Shown piece by piece: positions 7,065 through 15,543 of a DNA stretch of 18,555 nt (within the stretch, counting starts at the first letter, position 1; the number at the start of each line of letters is the position of its first letter). The stretch is from contig JBCBGC010000154.1 in NCBI GenBank assembly GCA_038527215.1, positions 1-18,555 on the forward strand. The letters run 5' to 3'. Origin of the DNA: JAWPMV01 sp038527215. Its GTDB lineage: Bacteria; Bacteroidota; Bacteroidia; J057. The position numbers and the translations under genes are program-made. The notes beneath the pieces were generated by a model that saw only the letters and a program-made list of their open reading frames with translations, was not told where the DNA came from and searched no databases.

Positions 7065-9869
7065 ATGTCCTCGATAGAACAACAAAAAAAGGACGCGTAT
7101 AAAACTCGCATCGATAAAGCCCTCGACCTCATACGGGAGAAAGCCTGGGATACCCAAAAAAGGTTTTCTGCCCGGGCTTTATTGGCGGAATTACAGGAAA
7201 GAGGTATAGATGAAATATCCCTGCCTACTTTCAATCGTCTCCAACGAGGAGAAAAGTCCGTGAGCCTGAACATGTACTGGCGGATTCTCCAGGCGCTTGA
7301 AGCTTATCTAAATCAAAATCTTTCCTTGGTCTATGATCAGGATACCGAATCATATGTCCAGTCTGAGGAGGGACATTCAGACAATGAAAAGCAGCGAAGC
7401 CGTCAAACAGAAAATCAATTCAGCAAATTTCCTACGAAAGAAATCAGGCATTCTATCAAAAATGCTAAGGAAGAAATCATTTTCCTTCAATCCTACATGT
7501 CCTTTTTACCAGAACTAAGGGATGTCCTAGAGAAAGCGGTTCGAGGAGATGTAAAAGTTCGAGCCTTAGTATACATGCCAGGAACTACCGCGCAAGCTCA
7601 GCGAAATGAAGAATTAGGAGAAGAAAAGGCAGGAGAACTGAAGGCAAAAAGCATCACCACCCTTGAAGAATTATATAAAATAATCAACCTACGAAACGAA
7701 AGTAAAGGGGAACTAAGAGTACTATCTCATAGAGGAACTTCCATCAACTTTATTAAGATAGATCAGACCATATTCCAGGGATACTATCTGGAAAACCAGA
7801 CCCTGATGGATAGCCCCTTTGAAATAAGGGAAGCCTCCAGTACAATTGGCCATGCATTGGAACAACACTTTAACAAACTGTGGGTTGAAGAAGGGTTACC
7901 TTATGCAGAACTCAAAGAGCAGCAAAAGGAGGATCAACATGAAGCTATCAAAAACACCTCTATGCTTCCTTCAGCACAAGCTGGAGAGACCTATTTTCGA
8001 GCCTTCTATATCCATCGTTTAGGTGAACGTAGAGAATTTTTACTGAAGGTTCCCCACCTTAGCCCAGACAGCGAACCCCCGCACGTCCACCAAGCCGAAA
8101 TCATTCACACCCTTAGCGGCACTCATTACACAGGAGAGCTAACCTACTTCGAAGGCGAAGCCCCTAAAGATGTAGGATATCCGAATCAATCCCAGCGAAG
8201 CCGGGTCGTTTCTGGTTTTTTTAAAGGGCATACAGACAGCCCACTTAAACGCTTTGCTCATATATCTATTAACCTCAAAGATCATGACCGGTCTTTAGTA
8301 GACCGCTACCTCCTTCAAGGAGTCATTCAAACCACAGATCCTTATCAAAATACCTTGATCTGCAGCCGCTTATTATTGTTTCGCATGGATCGAAATGCGA
8401 ATCAGGTTGAAAAATATAAAGCAGAGGGAGAAAAGGATAAAGGGAAGATCATGGGCCTTCCCATTAGGGCATTGGAGGAATTCTTCAAGCCTCTATTCTC
8501 CAAACTCAAAGACAACTATGATACGTATAACGGATTCCTCAAAGCTTATGAAGGGGATCTTGATGCTAGCCTGGTCATCAAAGACTTGACGGGATATTTT
8601 GATTTTTTCACCATCTCACCTGACAAAGAAGGAAAGCTGCTCCGAAGACGGGTAGAAGTGCTGGGAAATGGAGTACTCATGCTGATTCGCCGGCCTGACT
8701 ATCGAACTTACTTAGGAAAAATAACCAAGGTAGGTCGGGATTTTGTCATCATGGAAATGCGTTTCGAAGATCGTAATGGTAATTATTGGATCATACTCAA
8801 ACTCAGTCCCAAAACCGAAGAGGTGATTCTCAAAGGGATTTTTACGGGTACACACGAAAACGAGCTTACAGAAACCCTTTTCAATGGAGGTCGGGTGATG
8901 GGAATCAAACTAACCGAAAACGAAGCGGAGGAGCCCTTGACCGACGAGTTTGAATCTTATGTGTGGCACGACCCTAAAACCAAGAAAAAATTCAAGAAAA
9001 GGTGGAAAAAAATGGTCCACTTTTTTGCAGGGCTAGATAACCACTTCATTGAAAACAGTCGAGCCTTGAACAACTCCTCCAACTGGGTAAACTACCATCC
9101 CAGTGACGATATGGATTCCCTGGCTGGAACCTATGATTGGTATTATAAAAGTTCAGCAGAGCGACAAATGGGCGGAATTCGTAAACTAGCAATCGAAATT
9201 AAGGACGATTGTGAAGTAACGATGCTGGAAAAAACGGGCGGTTTACTAAAAGGACATGCCATGAGAAATGGGTCCCAACTCATTATTCGGCAGTTTAAGT
9301 ATCCCAACTTTTCTGACTACAAAAACCGAGAAGAATATCAGGACTATGGTCCCAGGGTACAATTCCAAAGCTTGATGCTGCTGTATATGGATGATACCAA
9401 AGATCCCAAAATATTAACAGGGATTATATCCGAGCACTCTCGTAGAGGGGAACCCCTTTCCAGAAAGGTGGTCCTGGTTCGAAATGATGCGATCGATATA
9501 AAAACAGAAAAGCCAACCAGGATTCCTATCACGACTGAAAGCGCTCTGCAGGAAAGTAGCAGTTATAGCGAAAGAACCATGCAAGCCTTGGAGTATCTGC
9601 GTACGATTCCCTTCCACTTTATCAAAACAGATGTGAAGCCACTAGTGGAACTGGAGAAAGATCACCAACAAGAGGAGTTTGTTCATGTCTTTTTACACGC
9701 GGCCCTTGAAGTAGCCCGAAAAGGAAAAGATCGGATGGCCCTGCAATATGTGGAGCAATCCATCAGATATGGGTTGAGAAAAGATGATGAGGCATTAGTC
9801 GAGAGCCTCCAAGACGACCAACCCCTGGCCCACTTATCCCCACAGATTGCCTCCTTACTGGATCAATAA
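7065..9869 (+). CDS. Large multidomain protein: HTH-like, PLD-like, three beta modules
   Basis: A 934-residue soluble protein I cannot assign to a characterised family. Residues 1-85 are helical, with an HTH-like core (ISLPTFNRLQRGEK, then a WRILQALEAYL helix) similar in layout to the upstream protein. After a polar linker (95-122), residues 126-275 form a PLD-like module without HKD (EEIIFLQSYMSFLPELRDVL, VKVRALVYMPGTT, LRVLSHRG, IFQGYYLEN). Three beta-rich modules follow at about 308-441, 507-616 and 686-806. Each opens near a (L/S)xG(T)Y/H-type turn and closes with hydrophobic-x-G, a gap, then a strand ending in Arg/Lys: LLQGVIQ...SRLLLFR, ILKGIFTG...RVMGIKL, ILTGIIS...SRKVVLVR. Residues 833-934 are a helical tail. 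There is no signal peptide. Start ATG 7065 directly follows CTTCAT. Codon use is more AT-rich than in the downstream amino-acid genes. It could be a ligand-sensing regulator, or a sensor-effector of a defence or stress system. Confidence 0.75.
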   Translation: MSSIEQQKKDAYKTRIDKALDLIREKAWDTQKRFSARALLAELQERGIDEISLPTFNRLQRGEKSVSLNMYWRILQALEAYLNQNLSLVYDQDTESYVQSEEGHSDNEKQRSRQTENQFSKFPTKEIRHSIKNAKEEIIFLQSYMSFLPELRDVLEKAVRGDVKVRALVYMPGTTAQAQRNEELGEEKAGELKAKSITTLEELYKIINLRNESKGELRVLSHRGTSINFIKIDQTIFQGYYLENQTLMDSPFEIREASSTIGHALEQHFNKLWVEEGLPYAELKEQQKEDQHEAIKNTSMLPSAQAGETYFRAFYIHRLGERREFLLKVPHLSPDSEPPHVHQAEIIHTLSGTHYTGELTYFEGEAPKDVGYPNQSQRSRVVSGFFKGHTDSPLKRFAHISINLKDHDRSLVDRYLLQGVIQTTDPYQNTLICSRLLLFRMDRNANQVEKYKAEGEKDKGKIMGLPIRALEEFFKPLFSKLKDNYDTYNGFLKAYEGDLDASLVIKDLTGYFDFFTISPDKEGKLLRRRVEVLGNGVLMLIRRPDYRTYLGKITKVGRDFVIMEMRFEDRNGNYWIILKLSPKTEEVILKGIFTGTHENELTETLFNGGRVMGIKLTENEAEEPLTDEFESYVWHDPKTKKKFKKRWKKMVHFFAGLDNHFIENSRALNNSSNWVNYHPSDDMDSLAGTYDWYYKSSAERQMGGIRKLAIEIKDDCEVTMLEKTGGLLKGHAMRNGSQLIIRQFKYPNFSDYKNREEYQDYGPRVQFQSLMLLYMDDTKDPKILTGIISEHSRRGEPLSRKVVLVRNDAIDIKTEKPTRIPITTESALQESSSYSERTMQALEYLRTIPFHFIKTDVKPLVELEKDHQQEEFVHVFLHAALEVARKGKDRMALQYVEQSIRYGLRKDDEALVESLQDDQPLAHLSPQIASLLDQ

Positions 9870-9908
9870 GCCCAAATCAGCTTCTCAAAAACATCCCTAT
9901 CTTTAGGT

Positions 9909-11450
9909 ATGTACAGATTTCTCTTTGTCTTATGCTGCCTGTGCACCTGGGCGTGTAGCCATACTCCTCCCCTGCCCCTTTCTCCGGAAGGGACCTTTGA
10001 TACCTGGATAAGCGGAGGCATGGTGGTAGATGGAAGTGGACAAAAGGCCTATGCGGCCGATCTCCTGATCCAGGCAGATACCATCGCCTTTGTGGGAAAG
10101 GTGGACAGCAGCCGCAGCCGCGCCCTCCAGCGCATAGATGCCCGTGGAAAGCTGATCAGTCCCGGCTTCATTGATCCCCATTCCCATGGAGACCCGCTCC
10201 GCCGCCCTGTTTTCGCCAATTTCCTGGCCCAGGGCGTAACCAGCATATCCCTGGGACAAGATGGTTATAGCGCCCCTTTCAGGGATTTTGGGGCCTGGAT
10301 GGATTCGGTTGAGCAACAGCAACCCGGCGTAAATATCATTCCCTTTGTGGGGCATGGCACTCTACGGGAGCTTTCTGGGGTCCGCTTCAAAAAAGACGTC
10401 CCCAAGGAAGGCCTGGACAGCATGCTGGCTTTGCTGAGTGATGCCCTGCAAGCCGGGGCCTGGGGCATGAGTACCGGCCTGGAATACACCCCGGGCCGCT
10501 TTGCCGGAGAAGAAGAATTGACCGCCCTGGCGCGTCGCATCGGGCAGGCTGACGCCATGATCATGAGCCACGTCCGCAACGAAGACGATCCAGCCATGAA
10601 TCAATCCCTGGCAGAGTTGCTCCTGCAAGGCCAGCACTGCCGGGTTCATGTTTCTCATATGAAATCTGTCTATGGCCAGGGAGTTGCCCGGGCGGAACAA
10701 TTGTTACAACTCATGGACAGCGCCAGAACCCAGGGCCTGCTGGTAACCGCGGACATTTATCCCTATACCGCCAGCTATACCACCATCGGCATTGTATTTC
10801 CGGATTGGGCGCGTCCTCCGGTTAGCTTCAGTCGCATCCGTCGCCTCAAGCGTCAGCAATTGACTACCTACCTGGAAAAGCGCATCACCCAGCGCAATGG
10901 GCCTGAAGCGACCCTCTTTGCCACCGCCCCCTATACCGGCAAAACCCTGGCCCAGGTCGCGGAAGAAAAACAAAAATCCTTTACTGAAGTCTTGATAGAT
11001 GACATCGGTCCACGCGGGGCCAGTGCGGCCTATTTTGTCATGAATGAAGACTTGCAAAAACGCCTGATGCAGGATTCCCTGGTCATGATCGGCTCTGACG
11101 GGAGCCCTACCATGTTTCACCCCAGAGGCTATGGCTCTTTTACCAAAGTCCTGGAAACGCACGTAAGGCAAGATTCTCTTTTTAGCCTGGAGGAAGCCAT
11201 CCGAAAAATGACCTCCCTGACTGCCCAGACGCTTGGCATGCCCAGACGAGGCCTCATTGAATCGGGCTACATCGCCGACCTGGCCATCTTTACACCGGAG
11301 GCCCTGCAGGCAAAAGCCACCTTCGCCAAGCCCCATCAGCTGTCAGAAGGCATGGACCTGGTATTGATCCGTGGCCAAATCGCTTTCCAGGAAGGCGAAG
11401 CCGTCACACCTCGTTTTGGGAAGGTGTTAAGAAAAAAATCATCCCGCTAA
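9909..11450 (+). CDS. N-acyl-D-amino-acid deacylase family lipoprotein
   Basis: A 513-residue amidohydrolase-superfamily enzyme. It carries a lipoprotein signal (CTWAC, lipid-bearing Cys16), so it should act in the periplasm or on the outer membrane. The small beta domain (about 30-80) leads to the metal motif PGFIDPHSHGD (His91, His93). Family hallmarks follow in order: GHGTLR (148-153), STGLEYTPGRFAG (188-200), SHVRNE (His221), HVSHMK (His247, His250), DIYPYTAS (282-289) and IGSDGSP (Asp397) before HPRG. Known family members hydrolyse N-acyl-D-amino acids to D-amino acid and carboxylate using zinc. Where D-aminoacylase has GNCG with a metal-linked cysteine, this protein has GQDG (about 116-119), so the substrate range may differ. 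It lies 39 bp after the 934-residue gene and 21 bp before the J-domain gene. A weak TATCTTTA box (9898-9905) sits just before the ATG. Confidence 0.9.
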   Translation: MYRFLFVLCCLCTWACSHTPPLPLSPEGTFDTWISGGMVVDGSGQKAYAADLLIQADTIAFVGKVDSSRSRALQRIDARGKLISPGFIDPHSHGDPLRRPVFANFLAQGVTSISLGQDGYSAPFRDFGAWMDSVEQQQPGVNIIPFVGHGTLRELSGVRFKKDVPKEGLDSMLALLSDALQAGAWGMSTGLEYTPGRFAGEEELTALARRIGQADAMIMSHVRNEDDPAMNQSLAELLLQGQHCRVHVSHMKSVYGQGVARAEQLLQLMDSARTQGLLVTADIYPYTASYTTIGIVFPDWARPPVSFSRIRRLKRQQLTTYLEKRITQRNGPEATLFATAPYTGKTLAQVAEEKQKSFTEVLIDDIGPRGASAAYFVMNEDLQKRLMQDSLVMIGSDGSPTMFHPRGYGSFTKVLETHVRQDSLFSLEEAIRKMTSLTAQTLGMPRRGLIESGYIADLAIFTPEALQAKATFAKPHQLSEGMDLVLIRGQIAFQEGEAVTPRFGKVLRKKSSR

Positions 11451-11471
11451 TCCATTCTTTTTCCAACCACA

Positions 11472-12122
11472 ATGAAAGACCGTCTCACATCCGCTGACCT
11501 GGCTCGCATTCAAAAACTCCTCAAGATGTCCTTACAGGATATCACCGAAGAGAAGTTGCAGGACCTCAAAAAGTCAGCGCGAAAAAAATACCATCCGGAT
11601 AATTTTGCCTCCTACGATGACGCCGTGGTACAGGAATTGGCCAAGGAGCGCTTTCAGGAAATCGAAGAACTCACCGCTAAAATCGACCTTTTTCTCCAAA
11701 GTGGTCAGCAACTCTCAGACCTCCAGGATAATCCTCAGTTCGAAGGCTATCAGGAAGAAGCGGTGTATGGAACTGAAGGTATCCAAATTGAAATCATGAC
11801 CCGGGAAAAAACCCTCAAATATCAACTCTTCAACCGGCGGGTGATTTATGCCGGAGACTCGGGCATCATCCCGGAAACCAACGCCCGCCTCATCGCCCTG
11901 GAAAGCCACGCCGGCAATGTGACCATGGGCTTCCGCGATAACATCAAAACCAAGCTAATCTTCGGACCAGAGGACTCTGTATTGCAAATCGTTTCCTGGC
12001 TTTTCCGTCGCATCAATGGCAAGACCTCTTCTTTTGTCATTGAAGGCAAAGTAGTGAAGGTCGACCCTTATGAAATCCTCAAGGCCATCCGCAAAGAAAC
12101 TCTCATGGAGTTGAAAGGATAA
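11472..12122 (+). CDS. J-domain-like protein
   Basis: A 216-residue soluble protein. Residues about 20-75 have the form of a short DnaJ domain: a helix ending KKSARKKY, the invariant HPD tripeptide at 41-43 within YHPDNF, and a following helix pair (VVQELAKERFQEIEELTAKIDLFL). J-domains stimulate the ATPase of Hsp70 partners. Residues about 90-216 form a beta-rich domain (IQIEIMTREKTLKYQLFNR, RVIYAGDSG, VTMGFRDN) that I do not recognise and that may be the client-binding part. Helix I of a canonical J-domain is weakly defined and the loop has no clear DnaJ-type QAYE motif, so the HPD could be a divergent version. It sits between the deacylase (21 bp) and the permease (98 bp) on the same strand, an unexpected companion for amino-acid salvage genes. 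Confidence 0.72.
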   Translation: MKDRLTSADLARIQKLLKMSLQDITEEKLQDLKKSARKKYHPDNFASYDDAVVQELAKERFQEIEELTAKIDLFLQSGQQLSDLQDNPQFEGYQEEAVYGTEGIQIEIMTREKTLKYQLFNRRVIYAGDSGIIPETNARLIALESHAGNVTMGFRDNIKTKLIFGPEDSVLQIVSWLFRRINGKTSSFVIEGKVVKVDPYEILKAIRKETLMELKG

Positions 12123-12220
12123 TTCCCCCATTCAGGCCCTGAGAGATTCCCCATTTACCAGCCTTGATACCCGTTTTGCAATTTCTTTCAAAACCTGAGA
12201 GGATTTTCTAACTTCCCCTC

Positions 12221-13537
12221 ATGCTACTACTTGTCATCCTACTAGGGGTTTTATCCCTCCTCCTCCTTATTGGGGTCCTTCGCATCAACGCTTTTCTCGC
12301 TTTCATTCTGGTCAGTTTAGGGATAGGTCTGGGGGTAGGCTTACCGCTGGATGTAGCCATCCAATCCGTGCAAAAAGGCATGGGCGACACCCTGGGCTTC
12401 ATCGTCCTGATCCTGGGCCTGGGCGCTATGTTGGGCAAGATGGTGGCAGAAAGTGGGGCCGCTCAGCAAATCACCCAAAGTCTCACCCAGCTTTTCGGAC
12501 AAAAAAACATCCAATGGGCCCTGGTCTTAACAGGTTTTATCGTGGGGATTCCCCTCTTTTATTCCGTAGGCTTCGTGATCCTGGTGCCCTTGATTTTTTC
12601 CATCACCCAGTCAACCCGTCTGCCCATGGTCTATCTGGGGCTGCCGATGCTTTCGGCCTTGTCGGTAACCCACGGTTATTTACCGCCCCATCCAGCTCCT
12701 ACCGCGATTGCCGCCGATTTTGGAGCAGATATCGGCCTGACCTTGCTCTACGGGATCGTGATCGCCATCCCAGCCATCATTGTGGCAGGGCCGATTTTTG
12801 CCCGGACCCTCGGTCATATCAAAGCCAATCCGCCCAAGGAACTCTTCAATATGGAACAAAGGAAACCTGAAGACCTCCCGGGCCTGGGCATCAGCCTTCT
12901 GACCGCCTTAATGCCCGTAGTTCTGATTGGCGTCAGCGCTCTCCTGCAAATGGTCCTGACCGAAGGCACCTGGATATATAAGCTGGTGTCTTACCTGGGC
13001 AATCCGGTTTTCGCCCTATTGCTCTCCGTATTGGTCGCGGTAGGTACGTTGGGGATCGGTCGCGGACAAAAGATGAAAGCCGTCATGGATGATTTGGTCG
13101 AAGCCATCAAAGGCGTCACCATGGTCATGTTGATTATCGGCGGGGCCGGAGCCTTTAAGCAAATCATGAAAGACGGAGGCGTCAGTGATTACCTGGCCCA
13201 ACTCCTGATTGATAGTCCCCTGCCGCCCCTTGTCCTGGCCTGGGGCATGGCGGCTTTGATTCGGGTCTGTGTGGGTTCAGCCACTGTTGCCGGGCTCACC
13301 ACAGCAGGCATTCTCCTGCCTTTTGTCCAACAAATCTCCGTTAGTCCTGAACTCATGGTCCTGGCCGCTGGTGCCGGTTCCCTCATGTTTTCCCACGTCA
13401 ATGATGGAGGCTTCTGGATGTTTAAAGAATATTTTGGTCTGAGCCTAAAAGATACCTTCCGATCATGGTCCGTCATGGAAACCATCGTCAGTGTAATGGG
13501 GCTCCTGGGCGTCTTGGTCCTGAATATTTGGATATAA
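12221..13537 (+). CDS. GntP-family permease
   Basis: A 438-residue integral inner-membrane protein with about 12-14 hydrophobic segments. The features are those of the gluconate:H+ symporter (GntP) family, which includes gluconate and D-serine (DsdX) permeases: FLAFILVSLGIGLGVGLPL near the N-terminus, the LGLGAMLGKMVAESGAAQ segment (about 65-82), GIPLFYSVGFVILVPL (about 109-124), the HGYLPPHPAPTA loop (about 151-162), a charged cytoplasmic loop (about 195-220), and a C-terminal half containing GGAGAFKQ, GSATVAGLTTAGIL and SHVNDGGFW. Length is normal for the family. The substrate cannot be read from sequence; the neighbouring deacylase and RidA-family genes favour an amino acid, such as a D-amino acid, over gluconate. 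It is separated by 98 bp from the J-domain gene and 24 bp from the RidA gene. Confidence 0.93.
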   Translation: MLLLVILLGVLSLLLLIGVLRINAFLAFILVSLGIGLGVGLPLDVAIQSVQKGMGDTLGFIVLILGLGAMLGKMVAESGAAQQITQSLTQLFGQKNIQWALVLTGFIVGIPLFYSVGFVILVPLIFSITQSTRLPMVYLGLPMLSALSVTHGYLPPHPAPTAIAADFGADIGLTLLYGIVIAIPAIIVAGPIFARTLGHIKANPPKELFNMEQRKPEDLPGLGISLLTALMPVVLIGVSALLQMVLTEGTWIYKLVSYLGNPVFALLLSVLVAVGTLGIGRGQKMKAVMDDLVEAIKGVTMVMLIIGGAGAFKQIMKDGGVSDYLAQLLIDSPLPPLVLAWGMAALIRVCVGSATVAGLTTAGILLPFVQQISVSPELMVLAAGAGSLMFSHVNDGGFWMFKEYFGLSLKDTFRSWSVMETIVSVMGLLGVLVLNIWI

Positions 13538-13561
13538 AAAAACTCTGTAAATCCTTCTGTT

Positions 13562-14029
13562 ATGTCTACCATTGAAGCCCGTCTCGCTGAATTGGGGCTG
13601 GAATTACCACCTGCTCCAGCGCCTGGGGCCGTGTATCAGCCTGCCGTCATTACTGGCAATCTTATTTACCTCTCTGGACATGTGAGCATGAAACCGGATG
13701 GGACCTTTATCCAGGGAAAAGTAGGACGCGACCTAAGCCTGGAGGAAGGACAAGCTGCGGCCCGACAGGTGGCGCTTCTCATGCTCTCCACCCTGAAAGC
13801 CACCTTAGGCTCTCTGGATCGTATGCAGCAACTGGTCAAAACCCTGGGCATGGTCAACAGTGAGCCGGAGTTCGATCAGCACCATTTGGTCATCAATGGC
13901 TATAGTGAACTGATGCGGGAAGTCTATGGGCCAGGCAGAGGCGTGGGTGCGCGCAGCGCCGTGGGCATGATCTTACCTCATGCGGTAGCCGTGGAAATCG
14001 AAGCCATTTTTGAGATCAGCCCGGCTTAG
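13562..14029 (+). CDS. RidA/YjgF-family protein
   Basis: A 155-residue cytoplasmic protein of the subgroup with N-terminal ARLAELGLELPP and the GNLIYLSGHV strand (32-41). Conserved RidA features are visible: the G-x-V-G segment QGKVGRD (51-57), helix ARQVALLMLSTLKATLGSLDR, and the C-terminal GARSAVGMILPHAVAVEIEAIF, containing the arginine (Arg131) and glutamate (Glu147) that bind the carboxylate and line the active site in RidA. RidA enzymes hydrolyse reactive enamine/imine intermediates (such as 2-aminoacrylate) released by PLP-dependent dehydratases, or act on related acyl substrates. It starts 24 bp after the permease gene and is the last gene of the + strand run. No dehydratase or deaminase that would generate its substrate is present in the window. 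Confidence 0.92.
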   Translation: MSTIEARLAELGLELPPAPAPGAVYQPAVITGNLIYLSGHVSMKPDGTFIQGKVGRDLSLEEGQAAARQVALLMLSTLKATLGSLDRMQQLVKTLGMVNSEPEFDQHHLVINGYSELMREVYGPGRGVGARSAVGMILPHAVAVEIEAIFEISPA

Positions 14030-14074
14030 GCCAACAGACCAGCATTCCCCTGAAGAATAAGGTTGAAACAGGCG

Positions 14075-15304
14075 CTAAAAGTGCAGGTTTAGCTGGAATC
14101 CCATATGGAGGCCTCCGGCAGCAATGCGTTCTCCCGCCACGGTTTGGGGAGCCGACATACTGGGATGATCGTACGTATAGCTTTCGGGTAAAAAACCCGG
14201 GTCCCACAGATATCTTCCCCAGGCATCTATGGAGGCCCAGCGCCAGAGGTAGCAGGACAGCCCTGCCCCAAGCCCCAGGCCCGGACGCCAGACATCCGGC
14301 CTTTCGTCCGCCACATTCACCGCCTCTCCATCTACTTCCCGTTCCCGATATACATGGTACCCCCGAAGGTTGTGGGCACCTAGCATAAAGGTCGCATAAG
14401 GAGAAAGCCGCTTACGAAAAGCCTCTTTTTGAGGAAAGGGCACATAAGTAGTTTGCAGGTAGCCACCCCATTTTTCGATTTGGCTAGCGGCAAAACCCCA
14501 AAACTCATTATTGATAGGAATATAAATTTCCCGGCTGATCTGGCCCATTTCACCAGCCACACCTACCCGCCATTGAGGCCGCAGTTGATAGGCCACCTGA
14601 AAGCCGATTCCCCCTGCGCTGCGATCGGTGCTGGGATTAGAACCCCCAAAGATGTAGGCTCCCCCGTGCCAGGTCCTGATTTTTTCAGGATTAGCATATC
14701 CTAGTTGGTTGGCGGGCAAAAAATCCAAGGGCAGCTGGAAGATTTCATCCGGCTGGTCAGTTTGCTCAGGGGACCTGGCCAACAGACGTAATTTTTCTTC
14801 CCCTACCCTTGCGTGACTGGCATACCGCTGCCAATCCGGCAAATAAGCCTGGAAAGAATCATCGAGTTCGTATTGCAGGTTGATGGACTTGCGAAATAAA
14901 TACTGACCTGCCAGGGTGCCCACGGTGGCCATAGAGATGAGCGTGGCGATCCTTAAAGGCCAACCTTCAATGGCACCCCAGTATTGGCCTCCGGCCAGGG
15001 TCATAGGAGCGGTTCCAAACAGCAACCAGATATGCGCCGGGGCAAACAATCTTCCTTTTACCCTGATGCGGTTGATATCCGATCCTTGCAGACGCACCAC
15101 CGGGTAGTCTACGGCTTGCTCTGGCAAATAAAGACCGGAAAGCGCCAAGTACAAGGCTCCACTATCCACCGCTACAATTTGCCCCTGCAGGTGTTGACCG
15201 CTATGGGTTTCGACCACGCAGCGCAAGGCTTGCTTCCATTCTTGTGCCTGAGAAAGACCAGGCAAGAGCCAAGCAAATAAAAAAAAAGGTAATAGGCGAT
15301 TCAT
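14075..15304 (-). CDS. Outer-membrane protein: SH3-like domain plus beta-barrel
   Basis: A 409-residue exported protein. The ATG at 15304 is chosen over the in-frame TTG at 15325 because that TTG is part of a TATCTTTG promoter box, and the ATG is followed by a clean signal peptide (residues 1-20, ending GLSQAQ). Residues about 28-85 (CVVETHSGQHLQGQIVAVDSG, later LQGSDINRIRVKGR) resemble the small SH3/LSm-like domain common at the N-terminus of Bacteroidetes membrane proteins. Two hydrophobic segments follow (about 87-105 and 117-136). From about 215 to the end there are amphipathic strands (GGIGFQVAYQLRPQWRVGVAG, ASIDAWGRYLWDPG) ending in LHMGFQLNLHF, a typical barrel C-terminus. No known partner. 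It lies between the RidA and dipeptidase genes but on the opposite strand, so it is not in their operon. Confidence 0.78.
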   Translation of the reverse strand: MNRLLPFFLFAWLLPGLSQAQEWKQALRCVVETHSGQHLQGQIVAVDSGALYLALSGLYLPEQAVDYPVVRLQGSDINRIRVKGRLFAPAHIWLLFGTAPMTLAGGQYWGAIEGWPLRIATLISMATVGTLAGQYLFRKSINLQYELDDSFQAYLPDWQRYASHARVGEEKLRLLARSPEQTDQPDEIFQLPLDFLPANQLGYANPEKIRTWHGGAYIFGGSNPSTDRSAGGIGFQVAYQLRPQWRVGVAGEMGQISREIYIPINNEFWGFAASQIEKWGGYLQTTYVPFPQKEAFRKRLSPYATFMLGAHNLRGYHVYREREVDGEAVNVADERPDVWRPGLGLGAGLSCYLWRWASIDAWGRYLWDPGFLPESYTYDHPSMSAPQTVAGERIAAGGLHMGFQLNLHF

Positions 15305-15322
15305 GAGATGGAGCTGTAGGGA

Positions 15323-15330
15323 CAAAGATA
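15323..15330 (-). promoter_or_regulatory. -7 promoter box of the 14075-15304 gene
   Basis: On the minus strand the sequence is TATCTTTG, a perfect TAnnTTTG, located about 18 nt before the ATG at 15304. No TTG is found at the expected -33 distance. The box overlaps the alternative TTG codon at 15325, which argues against that start. Confidence 0.5.
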
Positions 15331-15493
15331 ATGCGGTGGATAGATAGAGTCTAAACCTGCCAATGGCCTTTCCACAAGCTAAGGAGGGGATTATTTAGGG
15401 GAATTCCTCCGCCTTGGGATAAATGACCCTGTTTGGGGACAAAATTCAATCCTGGGGACAGGAAGCAGGCGACGTTCCGGTGGCCCCTTTGCT

Positions 15494-15525
15494 TTTGGGC
15501 AAATCTGGGAATAGACGTATGTTTA
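15494..15525 (+). promoter_or_regulatory. Promoter of the dipeptidase gene
   Basis: TTTG at 15494-15497, a 20-nt spacer and TATGTTTA at 15518-15525 match the Bacteroidetes promoter with one deviation (last base A for G). Transcription would begin around 15531, leaving a leader of about 13 nt before the ATG at 15544; this supports that ATG over the upstream ATG at 15433, which the promoter would exclude. The remaining gap 15331-15493 shows nothing else. Confidence 0.55.
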
Positions 15526-15543
15526 GTCCTTAACCCATTTCCC

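Noticed and set aside
6149..9869. Active phospholipase D or nuclease call for the PLD-like proteins
   Set aside because: No HxKxxxxD motif is found in either protein, so catalytic PLD activity is not supported.
10704..11336. 210-codon minus-strand frame opposite the deacylase
   Set aside because: Antisense to a gene with full amidohydrolase motifs; composition is that of a shadow frame and it has no family features.
12137..12203. Direct repeat CCTGAGAG before the permease gene
   Set aside because: Only 8 bp, two copies, no associated promoter or dyad.
15305..15325. TTG start adding seven residues to the 14075 gene
   Set aside because: The TTG is part of a TATCTTTG promoter box, and the signal peptide begins at the ATG at 15304.
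15433..15543. Upstream ATG extending the M19 dipeptidase by 37 residues
   Set aside because: The family-typical start MIVDAHLD lies at 15544 behind a promoter whose transcript would begin near 15531, so the upstream ATG would not be on the message.
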